This document shows, in pieces, positions 1 to 8,905 of a stretch of DNA of 64,000 nucleotides; position 1 is the first letter of the stretch; every line of letters begins with the position of its first letter. The DNA comes from Paracoccus indicus (lineage in GTDB: Bacteria > Pseudomonadota > Alphaproteobacteria > Rhodobacterales > Rhodobacteraceae). Made by a program: the position numbers and the translations under genes. Location of the stretch: contig NZ_PYWA01000004.1 in the NCBI RefSeq assembly GCF_003056335.1, positions 124,001 to 188,000 of the forward strand, given 5' to 3'. The notes beneath the pieces were generated by a model. The model saw nothing but the letters and a program-made list of their open reading frames with translations, was not told the origin of the DNA and did not search any database.

Positions 1-276
1 CAACTGGCCCGCGCCTTTCACGTCACGCGCGGGGCGATGACGAACACGCTGTCGCGGCTGGAATGGGCGGGGCATGTGCATATCCGCCCCGATTGGGACG
101 ATGCGCGGCGCAAGTTCGTCTCTCTCAGCCCGGCGGGTCGGGCGGCGCGCGACAATGCGCTGGCCGCCTTCATGCCGCTGATCGCGGGCGTTGTGCGCAA
201 GATCGGGGCCGAGCGCGTGCGCAGCGCCCTGCCCGTCCTGCGCGAGATGCGCGTTCAGCTGGAAGGCAGCGACTAG
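1..276 (+). CDS. MarR-family transcriptional regulator, C-terminal part (5' truncated by window edge)
   Basis: The frame is open from the first base to a TAG stop and encodes about 91 residues. The visible part matches the end of a MarR-type winged-helix regulator. A recognition-helix-like stretch ([14 protein letters not shown]) is followed by a wing ending in [17 protein letters not shown], and then by a C-terminal dimerisation helix. MarR proteins are dimeric DNA-binding repressors or activators that often respond to small phenolic ligands. The N-terminal dimerisation helices and the start lie outside the window, so ligand and targets cannot be judged. It converges on ubiG, and the two stop codons share the tetranucleotide CTAG. 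Confidence 0.85.
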   Translation, partial: QLARAFHVTRGAMTNTLSRLEWAGHVHIRPDWDDARRKFVSLSPAGRAARDNALAAFMPLIAGVVRKIGAERVRSALPVLREMRVQLEGSD

Positions 277-1004
277 GCTTTTCGCGCCGTCAGGATGTAG
301 TTCACCGACATGTCGCGATCCGACAGCCGCCAGCCATGCGTGATCGGGTTGAAGACCATACCGCGCCGGTCGACCGTATCCAGATCGGCGGCCCCGGCCA
401 TGGCGGTCAGCTCGTCCGGCGTGATGAACCGCTGCCAGTCATGCGTGCCGCGCGGCAGCCAGCGCAGGATCCATTCAGCCCCCAGGATCGCCGCGCCAAA
501 GCTGCGCACCGTGCGGTTCAGGGTCGAGATGATCACCAGCCCCCCCGGACGCACCAGCCGCTGACAGGTGGCGATGAAGGCCTTGGGGTCGGCGACATGT
601 TCCACGATCTCAAGCGCCAGGACGACGTCGAAGACCTCGCCGGCATCGGCCATCGCCTCGGCGGTGGTGGCGCGATAGTCGATGTTCAGCCCCTGCTGGT
701 CGGCATGGGTCTGGGCCACGTCGATATTGACCTGCGTGGCATCGGCCCCCGTGACCGTCGCCCCAAGACGCGCCATCGGTTCGGCGACTAGGCCGCCGCC
801 GCAGCCGATATCCAGAATGCGCAACCCTTCAAAAGGCGCGGGACCGGTGCGGTCGCGGCCAAACTCGATGGCGATCTGTTCGGCGATGTAATCCAGCCGC
901 AGCGGGTTCATCAGGTGCAGCGGGCGGAACTTGCCGTTCGGGTCCCACCATTCGGCGGCCATCGCCTCGAACTTGGCGATTTCGGCGGGGTCGATGCTGG
1001 TCAT
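273..1004 (-). CDS. ubiG: Bifunctional 2-polyprenyl-6-hydroxyphenol methylase / 3-demethylubiquinol 3-O-methyltransferase UbiG
   Basis: The protein has 243 residues, close to the family norm. UbiG performs both SAM-dependent O-methylations of ubiquinone biosynthesis at the membrane surface. The N-terminus ([23 protein letters not shown]) is the UbiG signature. SAM-binding motif [10 protein letters not shown], sits at residues 64-72, and [12 protein letters not shown] is the usual post-motif. The ATG start fits the family N-terminus. It is divergent from the proline iminopeptidase gene with only about 50 bp between starts, so the two promoters must overlap. Ubiquinone is the acceptor for the ETF-ubiquinone oxidoreductase encoded near the other end of the window. 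Confidence 0.95.
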   Translation of the reverse strand: MTSIDPAEIAKFEAMAAEWWDPNGKFRPLHLMNPLRLDYIAEQIAIEFGRDRTGPAPFEGLRILDIGCGGGLVAEPMARLGATVTGADATQVNIDVAQTHADQQGLNIDYRATTAEAMADAGEVFDVVLALEIVEHVADPKAFIATCQRLVRPGGLVIISTLNRTVRSFGAAILGAEWILRWLPRGTHDWQRFITPDELTAMAGAADLDTVDRRGMVFNPITHGWRLSDRDMSVNYILTARKA

Positions 1005-1054
1005 TTTCAGTGGTCCTTCTGGCAGGCGGGCTGAACAGGCCTTATAGTATCAGC

Positions 1055-2053
1055 ATGGACCGATTGGCAGGACAAATCTCCGCGTCACATGGCCGCCTTC
1101 ATCCGGCGGTCGAACCCTATGCGCGACACACGTTGGATGTGGGCGAAGGCCACACGCTCTATGTCGAGGAATGCGGCAACCCGAAGGGCCGTCCCGTCAT
1201 CGTGCTGCACGGCGGGCCGGGCGGCGGATGCAGCCCCTTCATGCGGCGCTTCTTCGATCCCGATCACTTCCGCATCGTCCTATTCGATCAACGCGGCTGC
1301 GGCCGGTCGCGGCCCACGGCATCGGTGCAGGCCAATACCACGCAGCACCTGATCGACGACATCGCGCTGATCCGCGACCATCTGGGTGTGGATCAATGGC
1401 TGCTGTTCGGCGGCAGCTGGGGGGCGACGCTGGCCCTGGCCTATGCGCAGGCCCACCCCGATCACTGTAGCGGGCTGATTTTGCGCGGCGTCTTCCTGGG
1501 GATGCAGTCGGAGCTGGACTGGTTCTATGGCGGCGGGGCGGCGCGCTTCTTCCCCGAGTTGTGGGACCAGTTCCAGGAACCCATTCCGCAGGCCGAGCGG
1601 GGCGACATGATCGCCGCCTACCATCGGCGCCTGTTCGACGACGACACCGGGAGGCAGACGCGTTTCGCCCAGCCTTGGCTGATGTGGGAAAACGCGCTGG
1701 CGGGGCTGCAATCCTCGGCCTCGGGGTTCGCGCCGCCGGAATATGCGCGGGCCTTCGCGCGGCTGGAGAATTATTTCTTCACCAACAAGTGCTTTCTGGA
1801 AGAAGGCCAGCTGCTGCGCGACCGGCACCGGATCAAGCATCTGCCCGCCGTCATCGTCCAAGGCCGCTATGACATGGTCTGCCCGCCCTCCGGCGCCTAT
1901 GCCTTGGCGCAGGGCTGGCAGGGGTGCCAGCTGCGCTTCGTGCCCGCATCTGGGCATGCGCTGTCGGAACCCCGCATAACCGCCGAACTGGTCACCGTCA
2001 TGGACACCATCCGCGACGAGGACCGCATCAAGAACCGGACGTCCCGCACATGA
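1055..2053 (+). CDS. pip: Proline iminopeptidase (alpha/beta hydrolase, peptidase S33)
   Basis: The protein has 332 residues. It removes N-terminal proline from peptides in the cytoplasm. The oxyanion-hole motif HGGPGGG is at residues 52-58, the nucleophile elbow GGSWG is at 119-123 (Ser121), FDQRGCGRS is typical of the family, and the acid and His lie in GRYDMVCP and SGHALSEP near the end. The frame stays open upstream to a GTG at 1010, but ATG 1055 gives the normal family N-terminus. No Shine-Dalgarno precedes ATG 1055, while a TATAGT box ends 7 bases before it, so the message may be leaderless. The stop overlaps the next start as ATGA, which suggests coupling with the TspO-family gene. Confidence 0.93.
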   Translation: MDRLAGQISASHGRLHPAVEPYARHTLDVGEGHTLYVEECGNPKGRPVIVLHGGPGGGCSPFMRRFFDPDHFRIVLFDQRGCGRSRPTASVQANTTQHLIDDIALIRDHLGVDQWLLFGGSWGATLALAYAQAHPDHCSGLILRGVFLGMQSELDWFYGGGAARFFPELWDQFQEPIPQAERGDMIAAYHRRLFDDDTGRQTRFAQPWLMWENALAGLQSSASGFAPPEYARAFARLENYFFTNKCFLEEGQLLRDRHRIKHLPAVIVQGRYDMVCPPSGAYALAQGWQGCQLRFVPASGHALSEPRITAELVTVMDTIRDEDRIKNRTSRT

Positions 2054-2514
2054 GCTTGAACCTCTTCCTGATCTTCATGGTGGCCAGCGCCGCCGCCGCC
2101 GCTACGGGCATCATCTTTCGCCCCGGCAGCTGGTACGATGGGTTACGCAAGCCGTCCTTCACGCCGCCGAAATGGGCCTTCCCCGTCGCATGGAGCACCA
2201 TCTATCTGCTGTCGGCGATTGCCGCCGCGCGGGTGGCGCTGCTGCCGGGTGCGGGGCTGGCGCTGGCGCTCTGGGCGGCGCAGATCGCGCTGAACACGCT
2301 GTGGACGCCGACGTTCTTCGGTGCGCGTCGCATGGCGCTGGCGATGGGGGTGATGGCGACGCTGTGGGTCGTGGTCGCGGGAATGGTCGTGCAGTTCTGG
2401 ATGATCGACTGGCGGTCGGGGCTGATGCTGCTGCCTTATCTGGCCTGGCTTTGCGTGGCGGCGGCGCTGAACTGGCGGGTCTGGCGCGACAACCCCGGCG
2501 CGGGGGCCGCCTAA
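2050..2514 (+). CDS. tspO: TspO/MBR-family tryptophan-rich sensory protein
   Basis: The protein has 154 residues and five hydrophobic segments, the TspO/peripheral benzodiazepine receptor topology. Typical motifs are the N-terminal RPGSWYDGLRKPSFTPPKWAFPVAW and a Trp-rich remainder (ALNTLWTP, LNWRVWRDNPG). TspO proteins bind porphyrins. In Rhodobacter sphaeroides TspO, in the outer membrane, modulates photopigment gene expression in response to oxygen. No tetrapyrrole or photosynthesis genes are visible here, so the role is open. The start overlaps the stop of the iminopeptidase gene by 4 bp. Family identity is firm; the physiological role is inferred only. Confidence 0.9.
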   Translation: MSLNLFLIFMVASAAAAATGIIFRPGSWYDGLRKPSFTPPKWAFPVAWSTIYLLSAIAAARVALLPGAGLALALWAAQIALNTLWTPTFFGARRMALAMGVMATLWVVVAGMVVQFWMIDWRSGLMLLPYLAWLCVAAALNWRVWRDNPGAGAA

Positions 2515-2520
2515 GGCAGC

Positions 2521-2549
2521 TTGCAATCGGCGTGGGTTGGCGCTATATG
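2521..2549 (+). promoter_or_regulatory. Predicted sigma-70-type promoter of the rimP-nusA-infB operon
   Basis: A TTGCAA -35 element (2521-2526) and a TATATG -10 element (2544-2549) are separated by exactly 17 bp. Transcription would start near 2556 and give a leader of about 90 nt before rimP. The spacing and position are seen in the sequence; use as a promoter is inferred. Confidence 0.6.
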
Positions 2550-2565
2550 GCATTGCAACAGCGGT

Positions 2566-2584
2566 GCAGGGGTCCAAACCCTGC
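2566..2584 (+). other. Leader hairpin upstream of rimP (possible anti-terminator element)
   Basis: GCAGGG (2566-2571) and CCCTGC (2579-2584) form a perfect 6-bp stem with a 7-base loop. The overlapping segment GGGGTC (2569-2574) could instead pair with GGCCCC (2616-2621), the 3' arm of the downstream terminator. The two structures would therefore be mutually exclusive. It has no tRNA-like cloverleaf. Confidence 0.45.
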
Positions 2585-2602
2585 CCACCGGAACTTCCGC
2601 AT

Positions 2603-2626
2603 GGGGCCCGCTGACGGCCCCTTTTT
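2603..2626 (+). terminator. Rho-independent terminator / attenuator in the rimP leader
   Basis: GGGGCC (2603-2608) pairs with GGCCCC (2616-2621) and is followed directly by five T residues (2622-2626). It lies only 18 bases before the rimP start and after the predicted promoter. It would therefore stop transcription before the operon unless bypassed, which is the arrangement of an attenuator. It could instead simply terminate tspO transcripts. Confidence 0.7.
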
Positions 2627-2644
2627 CATGTCCGAAAGGATCCC

Positions 2645-3262
2645 ATGTCGAACGACCTGATCGCCAAGACGGCCATTGACCGTCGCCTGGCCGAAATCAT
2701 CACGCCCGTGATCGAGGATCTGGGCTTCGAGCTGGTCCGCGTGCGCCTGCAGGGCGGCAAGACCGCCACGCTGCAGATCATGGCGGACCGCCCCGAAGGC
2801 GGCATCAACGTCGATGACTGCGCCGAGATCTCGACCGCCGTCAGCGCCACGCTGGATGTCCAGGACCCCATCGAGGACAACTATCACCTCGAGGTCTCCT
2901 CGCCCGGGATCGACCGCCCCCTGACCCGGATGAAAGATTTCGAATCCTTCGAGGGCTACGAGGCGCGTCTGGACCTGAACCAGCCCATCGACGGCCGCAA
3001 GCGCTTCAAGGGCACGCTGGCCGGGACCGAGGGCACCGAGGTTCTGATCAACATCGAGGATCAGGGCGCGACCCACACGATCGGCCTGGACTTCGACCTC
3101 TTGGCCGATGCCAAGCTGGTCCTGACGGATGAGCTGATCAAGGAAATGCTGCGTCAGAAGAAGGAAGCCGGGGTCGAGATCGACAACCTGGACGAAACCG
3201 CCTTCGACGAGATCGAAACCGACGACAACGAAGGTGCCGACGGCGCCGCTACCAAGGAGTGA
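2645..3262 (+). CDS. rimP: Ribosome maturation factor RimP
   Basis: The protein has 205 residues. RimP assists 30S subunit maturation, and the gene stands upstream of nusA in most bacteria. The two-domain core is visible: the N-terminal region ([29 protein letters not shown]) and the Sm-like C-terminal domain. The protein is longer than the roughly 150-residue enterobacterial form because of an acidic tail of about 45 residues ([19 protein letters not shown]). A GAAAGGA Shine-Dalgarno precedes the ATG. It is the first gene of rimP-nusA-ylxR/L7Ae-infB; nusA follows after 4 bases. The leader hairpins suggest transcriptional attenuation. Confidence 0.95.
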   Translation: MSNDLIAKTAIDRRLAEIITPVIEDLGFELVRVRLQGGKTATLQIMADRPEGGINVDDCAEISTAVSATLDVQDPIEDNYHLEVSSPGIDRPLTRMKDFESFEGYEARLDLNQPIDGRKRFKGTLAGTEGTEVLINIEDQGATHTIGLDFDLLADAKLVLTDELIKEMLRQKKEAGVEIDNLDETAFDEIETDDNEGADGAATKE

Positions 3263-3266
3263 GTTG

Positions 3267-4889
3267 ATGGCGATCACATCTGCCAACCAGCTTGAACTGT
3301 TGCAGACGGCCGAAGCCGTCGCCCGCGAGAAGATGATCGAGCCCGAGCTGGTCATCGAAGCGATGGAAGACAGCCTGGCGCGTGCCGCCAAGTCGCGTTA
3401 CGGCGCCGAGATGGACATCCGCGTGTCCATCGACCGCAAGACCGGCAACGCCACCTTCACCCGTGTCCGCACGGTCGTCGAGGATGACGCGGTCGAGAAC
3501 TATCAGGCCGAACTGACCGTCGAGCAGGCACGCCCCTATCTGGACGACCCCAAGGTCGGCGACGAGATCATCGATCAGGTTCCCCCCGTCGAACTGGGCC
3601 GCATCGCCGCGCAATCCGCCAAGCAGGTCATTCTGCAGCGCGTGCGCGAAGCCGAACGCGACCGCCAGTACGAGGAATTCAAGGATCGCGCAGGCACCAT
3701 TATCAACGGTGTCGTCAAGCGCGAGGAATACGGCAACATCATCGTCGACGTGGGCCGTGGCGAAGCGATCCTGCGCCGCAACGAGAAGATCGGCCGCGAA
3801 AGCTATCGCCCGAACGACCGCATCCGCGCCTTCGTCAAGGACGTCCGCCGCGAGACCCGCGGCCCGCAGATCTTCCTGTCGCGCACCGACCCGCAGTTCA
3901 TGGCCGAGCTGTTCAAGATGGAAGTGCCGGAAATCTATGACGGCGTCATCGAGATCAAGGCCGTGGCCCGTGATCCGGGTTCGCGCGCCAAGATCGCGGT
4001 GATCAGCTATGACGGCTCGATCGATCCGGTTGGCGCCTGCGTCGGCATGCGCGGCAGCCGCGTCCAAGCCGTCGTGGGTGAGCTGCAGGGCGAAAAGATC
4101 GACATCATCCCGTGGAACGAGGATCAGGCCACCTTCCTGGTCAACGCCCTGCAGCCCGCCGAGGTCAGCAAGGTCGTCTTCGACGAGGAAGCCAACAAGA
4201 TCGAGGTCGTGGTTCCCGACGAACAGCTGTCGCTGGCCATCGGCCGCCGCGGTCAGAACGTCCGCCTGGCAAGCCAGCTGACCGGTCTGGACATCGACAT
4301 CCTGACGGATGAGGAGGAATCCAAGCGTCGTCAGGCCGAGTTCAACACCCGCACCGCCCTGTTCATGGAAACGCTGGACCTGGACGAATTCTTCGCCCAG
4401 CTGCTGGTGGCCGAGGGCTTCACCAACCTTGAGGAGGTCGCCTTCGTCGATACCGACGAACTGCTGACCATAGACGGGGTGGACGAAAGCACGGCATCCG
4501 AACTGCAGGCCCGTGCCCGCGACGTGCTGGAGGCCAAGAACAAGGCCGCGCTGGATCGCGCCCGCGAACTGGGCGTCGAGGACAGCCTTGTTGAATTCGA
4601 GGGCCTGACGCCCCAGATGATAGAGGCGCTGGCAAAGGACGGCATCAAGACGCTGGAAGACTTTGCCACTTGCGCGGACTGGGAACTGGCCGGTGGCTGG
4701 ACCACGGTGAACGGCGCGCGCGTCAAGGACGAAGGCCTGCTGGAGCCCTTCGACATCTCGCTGGAGGAAGCGCAGGGCATGGTGATGACCGCGCGCGTCC
4801 TTCTGGGCTGGGTCGATCCGACCGAGCTGGAAGGCGATGAGGTCGAAGCCGAAGAAGATGACAACGATGACGAGGAGGCCGGGGCCTGA
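3267..4889 (+). CDS. nusA: Transcription termination/antitermination factor NusA
   Basis: The protein has 540 residues. NusA binds RNA polymerase and nascent RNA and controls pausing, termination and rRNA antitermination. The order is an N-terminal polymerase-binding domain (to about residue 125), an S1 domain ([27 protein letters not shown]), KH1 and KH2 ([37 protein letters not shown]), then C-terminal acidic repeat-like domains. The tail is strongly acidic ([14 protein letters not shown]). The ATG at 3267 is preceded by AAGGAG; an in-frame ATG further upstream would overlap rimP and adds non-family residues. It sits in the translation-transcription operon with infB. Confidence 0.97.
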   Translation: MAITSANQLELLQTAEAVAREKMIEPELVIEAMEDSLARAAKSRYGAEMDIRVSIDRKTGNATFTRVRTVVEDDAVENYQAELTVEQARPYLDDPKVGDEIIDQVPPVELGRIAAQSAKQVILQRVREAERDRQYEEFKDRAGTIINGVVKREEYGNIIVDVGRGEAILRRNEKIGRESYRPNDRIRAFVKDVRRETRGPQIFLSRTDPQFMAELFKMEVPEIYDGVIEIKAVARDPGSRAKIAVISYDGSIDPVGACVGMRGSRVQAVVGELQGEKIDIIPWNEDQATFLVNALQPAEVSKVVFDEEANKIEVVVPDEQLSLAIGRRGQNVRLASQLTGLDIDILTDEEESKRRQAEFNTRTALFMETLDLDEFFAQLLVAEGFTNLEEVAFVDTDELLTIDGVDESTASELQARARDVLEAKNKAALDRARELGVEDSLVEFEGLTPQMIEALAKDGIKTLEDFATCADWELAGGWTTVNGARVKDEGLLEPFDISLEEAQGMVMTARVLLGWVDPTELEGDEVEAEEDDNDDEEAGA

Positions 4890-4902
4890 TCGCCCCGGTA
4901 CT

Positions 4903-5532
4903 GTGCACAGCTTGAGCCGTGGTGGACGTGACAAGGACCGGACCGATCCGGAACGCAAATGCATCGTCACCGGCGATGCGCAACCCAAACGTGGGCTGAT
5001 CCGTTTCGTGATCGGCCCCGAAGGCCAGGTCGTTCCCGATCTGGCCGAAAAGCTGCCCGGACGGGGCATCTGGGTCACGGCCGATCGCGCGGCGATCGAC
5101 AAGGCGGCGGCGAAGGGTCTGTTTTCCCGCGCCGCCCGTGCCCCCGTTTCCGCACCCGACGATCTGGGTGCGCTGACCGAGGCGGGCGTCGCCCGTCGTC
5201 TGGTCGAACTGGTGTCCATGACCCGCAAGTCGGGCCGTGCCGTCGCCGGTTTCGAAAAGGTTAAGGGCTGGTTGGCCGAGGGGCGCGCGAAAGTGCTTCT
5301 GCAGGCCAGCGACGGGTCGGAACGCGGCAAGGGCAAGCTGTGGACGCCCACCGGCGGACGCTGGTTCGGTTGCCTGACGGCCTCAGAATTGGGTTTGTCC
5401 TTTGGGCGTGATCATGTCATACACGGCGCGCTTGCGGCGGGTGGCCTGACGGACAGGGTGATCTTGGAAGCCGGCAGACTGACGGGTCTGCGCGGGCATG
5501 ACGACGGCAATACGGCTGTCGGGAAGGAATAA
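4903..5532 (+). CDS. RNA-binding protein, YlxR (DUF448) domain fused to an L7Ae-like domain
   Basis: About 209 residues. The N-terminal part is a YlxR/DUF448 domain ([21 protein letters not shown], then [12 protein letters not shown]). The second half resembles the ribosomal L7Ae/YlxQ fold ([24 protein letters not shown]). In Firmicutes these are two separate genes between nusA and infB; alphaproteobacteria commonly carry this fusion in the same place. Both domains are predicted to bind structured RNA, and the location suggests a role in RNase P, ribosome or transcription functions, which is inference. The start is uncertain: GTG 4903 and TTG 4912 fit the usual N-terminus, while ATG 4867 would overlap nusA. 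No start has a good Shine-Dalgarno. Confidence 0.85.
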   Translation: MHSLSRGGRDKDRTDPERKCIVTGDAQPKRGLIRFVIGPEGQVVPDLAEKLPGRGIWVTADRAAIDKAAAKGLFSRAARAPVSAPDDLGALTEAGVARRLVELVSMTRKSGRAVAGFEKVKGWLAEGRAKVLLQASDGSERGKGKLWTPTGGRWFGCLTASELGLSFGRDHVIHGALAAGGLTDRVILEAGRLTGLRGHDDGNTAVGKE

Positions 5533-5539
5533 GACGCAG

Positions 5540-8086
5540 ATGAGCGATAAAGACGATAAAAAGCCCCTGGGACTTGGCGGCGCTGGCCGCTCGGGTCAGG
5601 TCAAGCAGAGCTTCAGCCATGGCCGCACGAAAAGCGTGGTCGTGGAAACCAAACGCAAGCGCGTCGTGGTCCCGAAATCCAGCCCGGCGCAATCCGCTGC
5701 CGACAAGGCCAAGAATCCGCTGACCGCGCGCATGGCGGGTGATCCCTCCAAGCGCCCGGCAGGCATCTCGGATGTCGAGATGGAGCGTCGCCTGAAGGCT
5801 CTTGCCGCCGCCAAGGCGCGCGAGGCCAGCGACGCTGCCGAACGTGCGGCGCAGGAAAAGCAGCGCGAGGAAGACCGCGCCCGCCGCCGCGCCGAGATCG
5901 AGGCGAAGGCCGAGGAAGAGCGTCAGCGCGAGGAAGCCCTCAAGGCCAAGGCCGAAGAGGAAGCCCGCGCGGCCCGCGAGGCCGAGGAAGCCGCCAAGCG
6001 CAAGGACGCCCCCAAGCAGGAGCGTGCGAAGCCCGCAGCCGCAGCCAAGCCCGCCGCCCCCGATCAGGCCGCGATCGAGGCCGCCGCGTCGCGCGCCGAG
6101 ACCAAGGGCGTCTCGACCAGCGCACCGCGCAAGACCGACCGTGAAAAGGTCGATCGCGACAAGAACAACAAGAACGCCCGCGACGACAACCGCCGCTCGG
6201 GCAAGCTGTCGCTGAACCAGGCGCTGAACGGCGAAGGCGGCCGCCAGCGCAGCATGGCCGCGATGAAGCGCAAGCAGGAAAAGACCCGTCAGAAGGCGAT
6301 GGGTGGTCACCAGCGTGCCGAAAAGCAGGTGCGTGACGTCCAGCTGCCCGAAACCATCGTCGTGCAGGAACTGGCCAACCGGATGGCGGAACGCGCCGCC
6401 GACGTGGTCAAGGCCCTGATGAAGATGGGCATGATGGTCAGCATGAACCAGGCCATCGACGCCGAGACCGCCGAACTGGTAATCGACGAATTCGGCCACA
6501 AGGCCGTGCGCGTCAGCGATGCCGACGTCGAGCAGGTCATCAACACCATCGACGACGACGAGGCCGATCTGCGTCCGCGTCCCCCGATCATCACGATCAT
6601 GGGCCACGTCGACCACGGCAAGACCTCGCTGCTGGACGTGATCCGCAAGGCGAACGTCGTCTCGGGCGAGGCCGGTGGCATCACCCAGCACATCGGCGCC
6701 TATCAGGTGACGACCGAAAGCGGCGCGGTCCTGTCCTTCCTGGACACGCCGGGCCACGCGGCCTTCACCTCGATGCGTGCCCGCGGTGCGCATGTGACCG
6801 ACATCGTCGTCTTGGTGGTTGCCGCCGATGACGCCGTGATGCCGCAGACGGTCGAGGCGATCAATCACGCCAAGGCCGCCGGTGTGCCGATGATCGTGGC
6901 GATCAACAAGGTCGACAAGCCTGCCGCCGACGTGAACAAGGTCCGCACGGACCTGTTGCAGCACGAGGTCGTCGTCGAGGCGATGTCCGGCGATGTGCAG
7001 GACGTCGAGGTTTCGGCCAAGACGGGCCTCGGCATCGACCAACTGCTGGAAGCCATCGCCCTGCAGGCCGAGATCCTGGAACTGAAGGCGAACCCGAACC
7101 GCGACGCCCAAGGCGCCGTGATCGAGGCTCAGCTGGACGTGGGTCGTGGCCCCGTTGCCACCGTGCTGGTTCAGCACGGCACGCTGAAGCGCGGCGACAT
7201 CTTCGTCGTCGGCGAACAGTGGGGCAAGGTCCGCGCCCTGATCAACGACAAGGGCGAGCGCGTCGAAGAAGCAGGCCCCTCGGTTCCGGTCGAGGTTCTG
7301 GGTCTGAACGGCACGCCCGAGGCCGGTGACGTCCTGAACGTCGTTGACACTGAAGCGCAGGCCCGCGAGATTGCGGAATTCCGCATGCAGCAGGCCAAGG
7401 ACAAGCGCGCCGCAGCCGGTGCCGCCACCACGCTGGAACAGCTGATGGCCAAGGCCAAGGCCGATGTGAACGTCGCGGAACTGCCGGTGGTCGTGAAGGC
7501 CGACGTGCAGGGCTCGGCCGAAGCCATCGTCCAGGCGTTGGAAAAGGTCGGCAACGACGAGGTCCGCGTCCGCGTGCTGCATTACGGCGTCGGTGCCATC
7601 ACCGAATCCGACATCGGCCTGGCCGAAGCCTCGGGTGCGCCGGTCATCGGCTTCAACGTCCGTGCCAACTCTCCGGCGCGCAATGCCGCCAACCAGAAGG
7701 GTGTCGAGATCCGCTACTACTCGATCATCTACGATCTGGTGGATGACATCAAAGCTGCCGCATCGGGTCTGCTGTCGGCCGAAGTCCGCGAGAACTTCAT
7801 CGGCTATGCCTCGATCAAGGAAGTCTTCAAGGTCACGGGCATCGGCAAGGTCGCCGGCTGTCTGGTCACCGAAGGTGTCGCCCGCCGTTCGGCCGGTGTG
7901 CGCCTGCTGCGCGACAACGTGGTGATCCACGAAGGCACGCTGAAGACGCTGAAGCGCTTCAAGGACGAGGTCAAGGAAGTGCAATCCGGTCAGGAATGCG
8001 GCATGGCCTTCGAGAACTACGAAGACATCCGTCCCGGCGACGTCATCGAGATCTTCGAGCGTGAAGAGGTCGAGCGCACCCTGTAA
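5540..8086 (+). CDS. infB: Translation initiation factor IF-2
   Basis: The protein has 848 residues. IF-2 is the GTPase that delivers initiator fMet-tRNA to the 30S subunit. The N-terminal third is a long charged Ala/Glu/Lys/Arg-rich coiled region. An IF2_N segment follows ([29 protein letters not shown]). The G domain has G1 GHVDHGKT at residues 355-362, G3 DTPGHAAF and G4 NKVDKP. Domains II-IV follow, with the tRNA-binding end containing [23 protein letters not shown] 5540 gives the standard N-terminus [10 protein letters not shown]. It closes the rimP operon and is followed by a strong terminator. Confidence 0.98.
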   Translation: MSDKDDKKPLGLGGAGRSGQVKQSFSHGRTKSVVVETKRKRVVVPKSSPAQSAADKAKNPLTARMAGDPSKRPAGISDVEMERRLKALAAAKAREASDAAERAAQEKQREEDRARRRAEIEAKAEEERQREEALKAKAEEEARAAREAEEAAKRKDAPKQERAKPAAAAKPAAPDQAAIEAAASRAETKGVSTSAPRKTDREKVDRDKNNKNARDDNRRSGKLSLNQALNGEGGRQRSMAAMKRKQEKTRQKAMGGHQRAEKQVRDVQLPETIVVQELANRMAERAADVVKALMKMGMMVSMNQAIDAETAELVIDEFGHKAVRVSDADVEQVINTIDDDEADLRPRPPIITIMGHVDHGKTSLLDVIRKANVVSGEAGGITQHIGAYQVTTESGAVLSFLDTPGHAAFTSMRARGAHVTDIVVLVVAADDAVMPQTVEAINHAKAAGVPMIVAINKVDKPAADVNKVRTDLLQHEVVVEAMSGDVQDVEVSAKTGLGIDQLLEAIALQAEILELKANPNRDAQGAVIEAQLDVGRGPVATVLVQHGTLKRGDIFVVGEQWGKVRALINDKGERVEEAGPSVPVEVLGLNGTPEAGDVLNVVDTEAQAREIAEFRMQQAKDKRAAAGAATTLEQLMAKAKADVNVAELPVVVKADVQGSAEAIVQALEKVGNDEVRVRVLHYGVGAITESDIGLAEASGAPVIGFNVRANSPARNAANQKGVEIRYYSIIYDLVDDIKAAASGLLSAEVRENFIGYASIKEVFKVTGIGKVAGCLVTEGVARRSAGVRLLRDNVVIHEGTLKTLKRFKDEVKEVQSGQECGMAFENYEDIRPGDVIEIFEREEVERTL

Positions 8087-8110
8087 GGGATGCACCACCG
8101 AAGTGCAGAA

Positions 8111-8138
8111 GGGCGGTCCCGCAAGGGCCGCCCTTTTT
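8111..8138 (+). terminator. Rho-independent terminator after infB
   Basis: GGGCGG (8111-8116) pairs with CCGCCC (8128-8133), with further G-C pairing inside the loop, followed by TTTTT (8134-8138). It lies 24 bases after the infB stop. Confidence 0.9.
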
Positions 8139-8176
8139 CGTTGCCTGCCTGCTCCGCTCGGCGTTCCCGCAGATGC

Positions 8177-8204
8177 AAAAAAGGGGCGACCTTTCGGTCA
8201 CCCC
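8177..8204 (-). terminator. Rho-independent terminator for the minus-strand 42-residue ORF
   Basis: Read on the minus strand, GGGGTGACC, a GAAA tetraloop and GGTCGCCCC form a 9-bp stem with one G-T pair, followed by TTTTTT (8182-8177). It lies about 50 bases after the stop of the small ORF and indicates that the ORF is transcribed. Confidence 0.85.
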
Positions 8205-8254
8205 TTCGTTCGCGTTCTTCGACGGCGCAGCGCTCCTCCTTGCGCCGGAGACGC

Positions 8255-8383
8255 TCAGTTGCTGACGGGCTTGCCTTCATAGGTCCGGTTCCCCACCCGA
8301 ACCAGAATGTTGCCGCCAGTGGTAGAGCCTTCGAAAAGACCCTGAATCGAGATGTAGCTTCCAACCGAAATGGTGCGAATCAT
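8255..8383 (-). CDS. Small uncharacterised protein, 42 residues
   Basis: This short reading frame runs from ATG at 8383 to TGA at 8255. The predicted protein begins MIRTISVGSYISIQGLF and ends VRVGNRTYEGKPVSN. It is polar and beta-rich, with no signal peptide or membrane helix. It reads like a small OB- or SH3-like strand set with a VGxxxxxxG-IxVRVG pattern, but no family could be assigned. Support for a real gene is an AGAGGT Shine-Dalgarno 6 bases before the ATG, a strong dedicated terminator downstream, and codon use like the neighbours. It lies between infB and mutT with its own spacers, so it is probably monocistronic. Function unknown. Confidence 0.7.
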   Translation of the reverse strand: MIRTISVGSYISIQGLFEGSTTGGNILVRVGNRTYEGKPVSN

Positions 8384-8506
8384 GTCAATACCTCTTGTGC
8401 TCCCAGTCCTCAGAGTAGTCATGAAATGGTTAAAAAAGCATACACAACATCGCTATCTAAGACTTTTTTAGGCAGTTTGGCAAATGTTACGTGCCGACAA
8501 TTGTCA

Positions 8507-8905
8507 TCAAAGCCACATCTGAAGCGCAGGGATCAACGGAATATCGGCAGCAGGCATGGGGTAATCACGCAGTTTGTTCGCCCGCACCCAAGCCAGCGAC
8601 TGCCCTTCGCGGGGTTGCACCACCCCCTGCCAGCGGCGACAGGCAAAGACCGGCATCAGCAGGTGGAAATCGTCATAGCTGTGGCTGGCGAAGGTCAGGG
8701 GAGCCAGGCAGCTGTTCCAGGTCTGGATGCCCAACTCTTCGTCCAGCTCTCGGATCAGGGCTGCCTCGGGGGTTTCGCCCGGCTCGACCTTGCCGCCGGG
8801 AAATTCCCACAGACCCGCCATGGATTTGCCCGGCGGGCGCTGTGCCAGAAGCACGCGCCCGTCGGGGTCGATCAGGGCAACAGCCGAGACCAGGACCGTC
8901 TTCAC
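8507..8905 (-). CDS. mutT: 8-oxo-dGTP diphosphatase MutT (Nudix hydrolase)
   Basis: The protein has 132 residues. MutT removes mutagenic 8-oxo-dGTP from the nucleotide pool. The Nudix box GX5EX7REUXEEXGU is complete (GKVEPGETPEAALIRELDEELGI). The N-terminal ALIDPDGRVLLAQRP and the later WEFPGGK are typical of MutT. The start is GTG at 8905, which overlaps the argJ stop as GTGA. Translation is therefore probably coupled to argJ in the minus-strand series parvulin-argJ-mutT. The same argJ-mutT order occurs in relatives. No special regulation is visible. Confidence 0.93.
   Translation of the reverse strand: MKTVLVSAVALIDPDGRVLLAQRPPGKSMAGLWEFPGGKVEPGETPEAALIRELDEELGIQTWNSCLAPLTFASHSYDDFHLLMPVFACRRWQGVVQPREGQSLAWVRANKLRDYPMPAADIPLIPALQMWL

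Noticed and set aside
2556..2600. Possible tRNA upstream of rimP, as metY is in E. coli
   Set aside because: Only one stem-loop is present. No T-loop GTTCRAA, anticodon arm or acceptor stem could be formed.
2601..2660. Short leader ORF overlapping the rimP attenuator and start
   Set aside because: It lacks a ribosome-binding site and a run of regulatory codons, so a translated leader peptide is not supported.
3249..5351. 700-codon open frame antisense to nusA
   Set aside because: It covers a complete nusA and part of the YlxR fusion; composition and lack of signals mark it as a shadow.
5417..8098. 893-codon open frame antisense to infB
   Set aside because: Same cause: the high-GC third positions of infB keep the antisense frame open. 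No family features are present.
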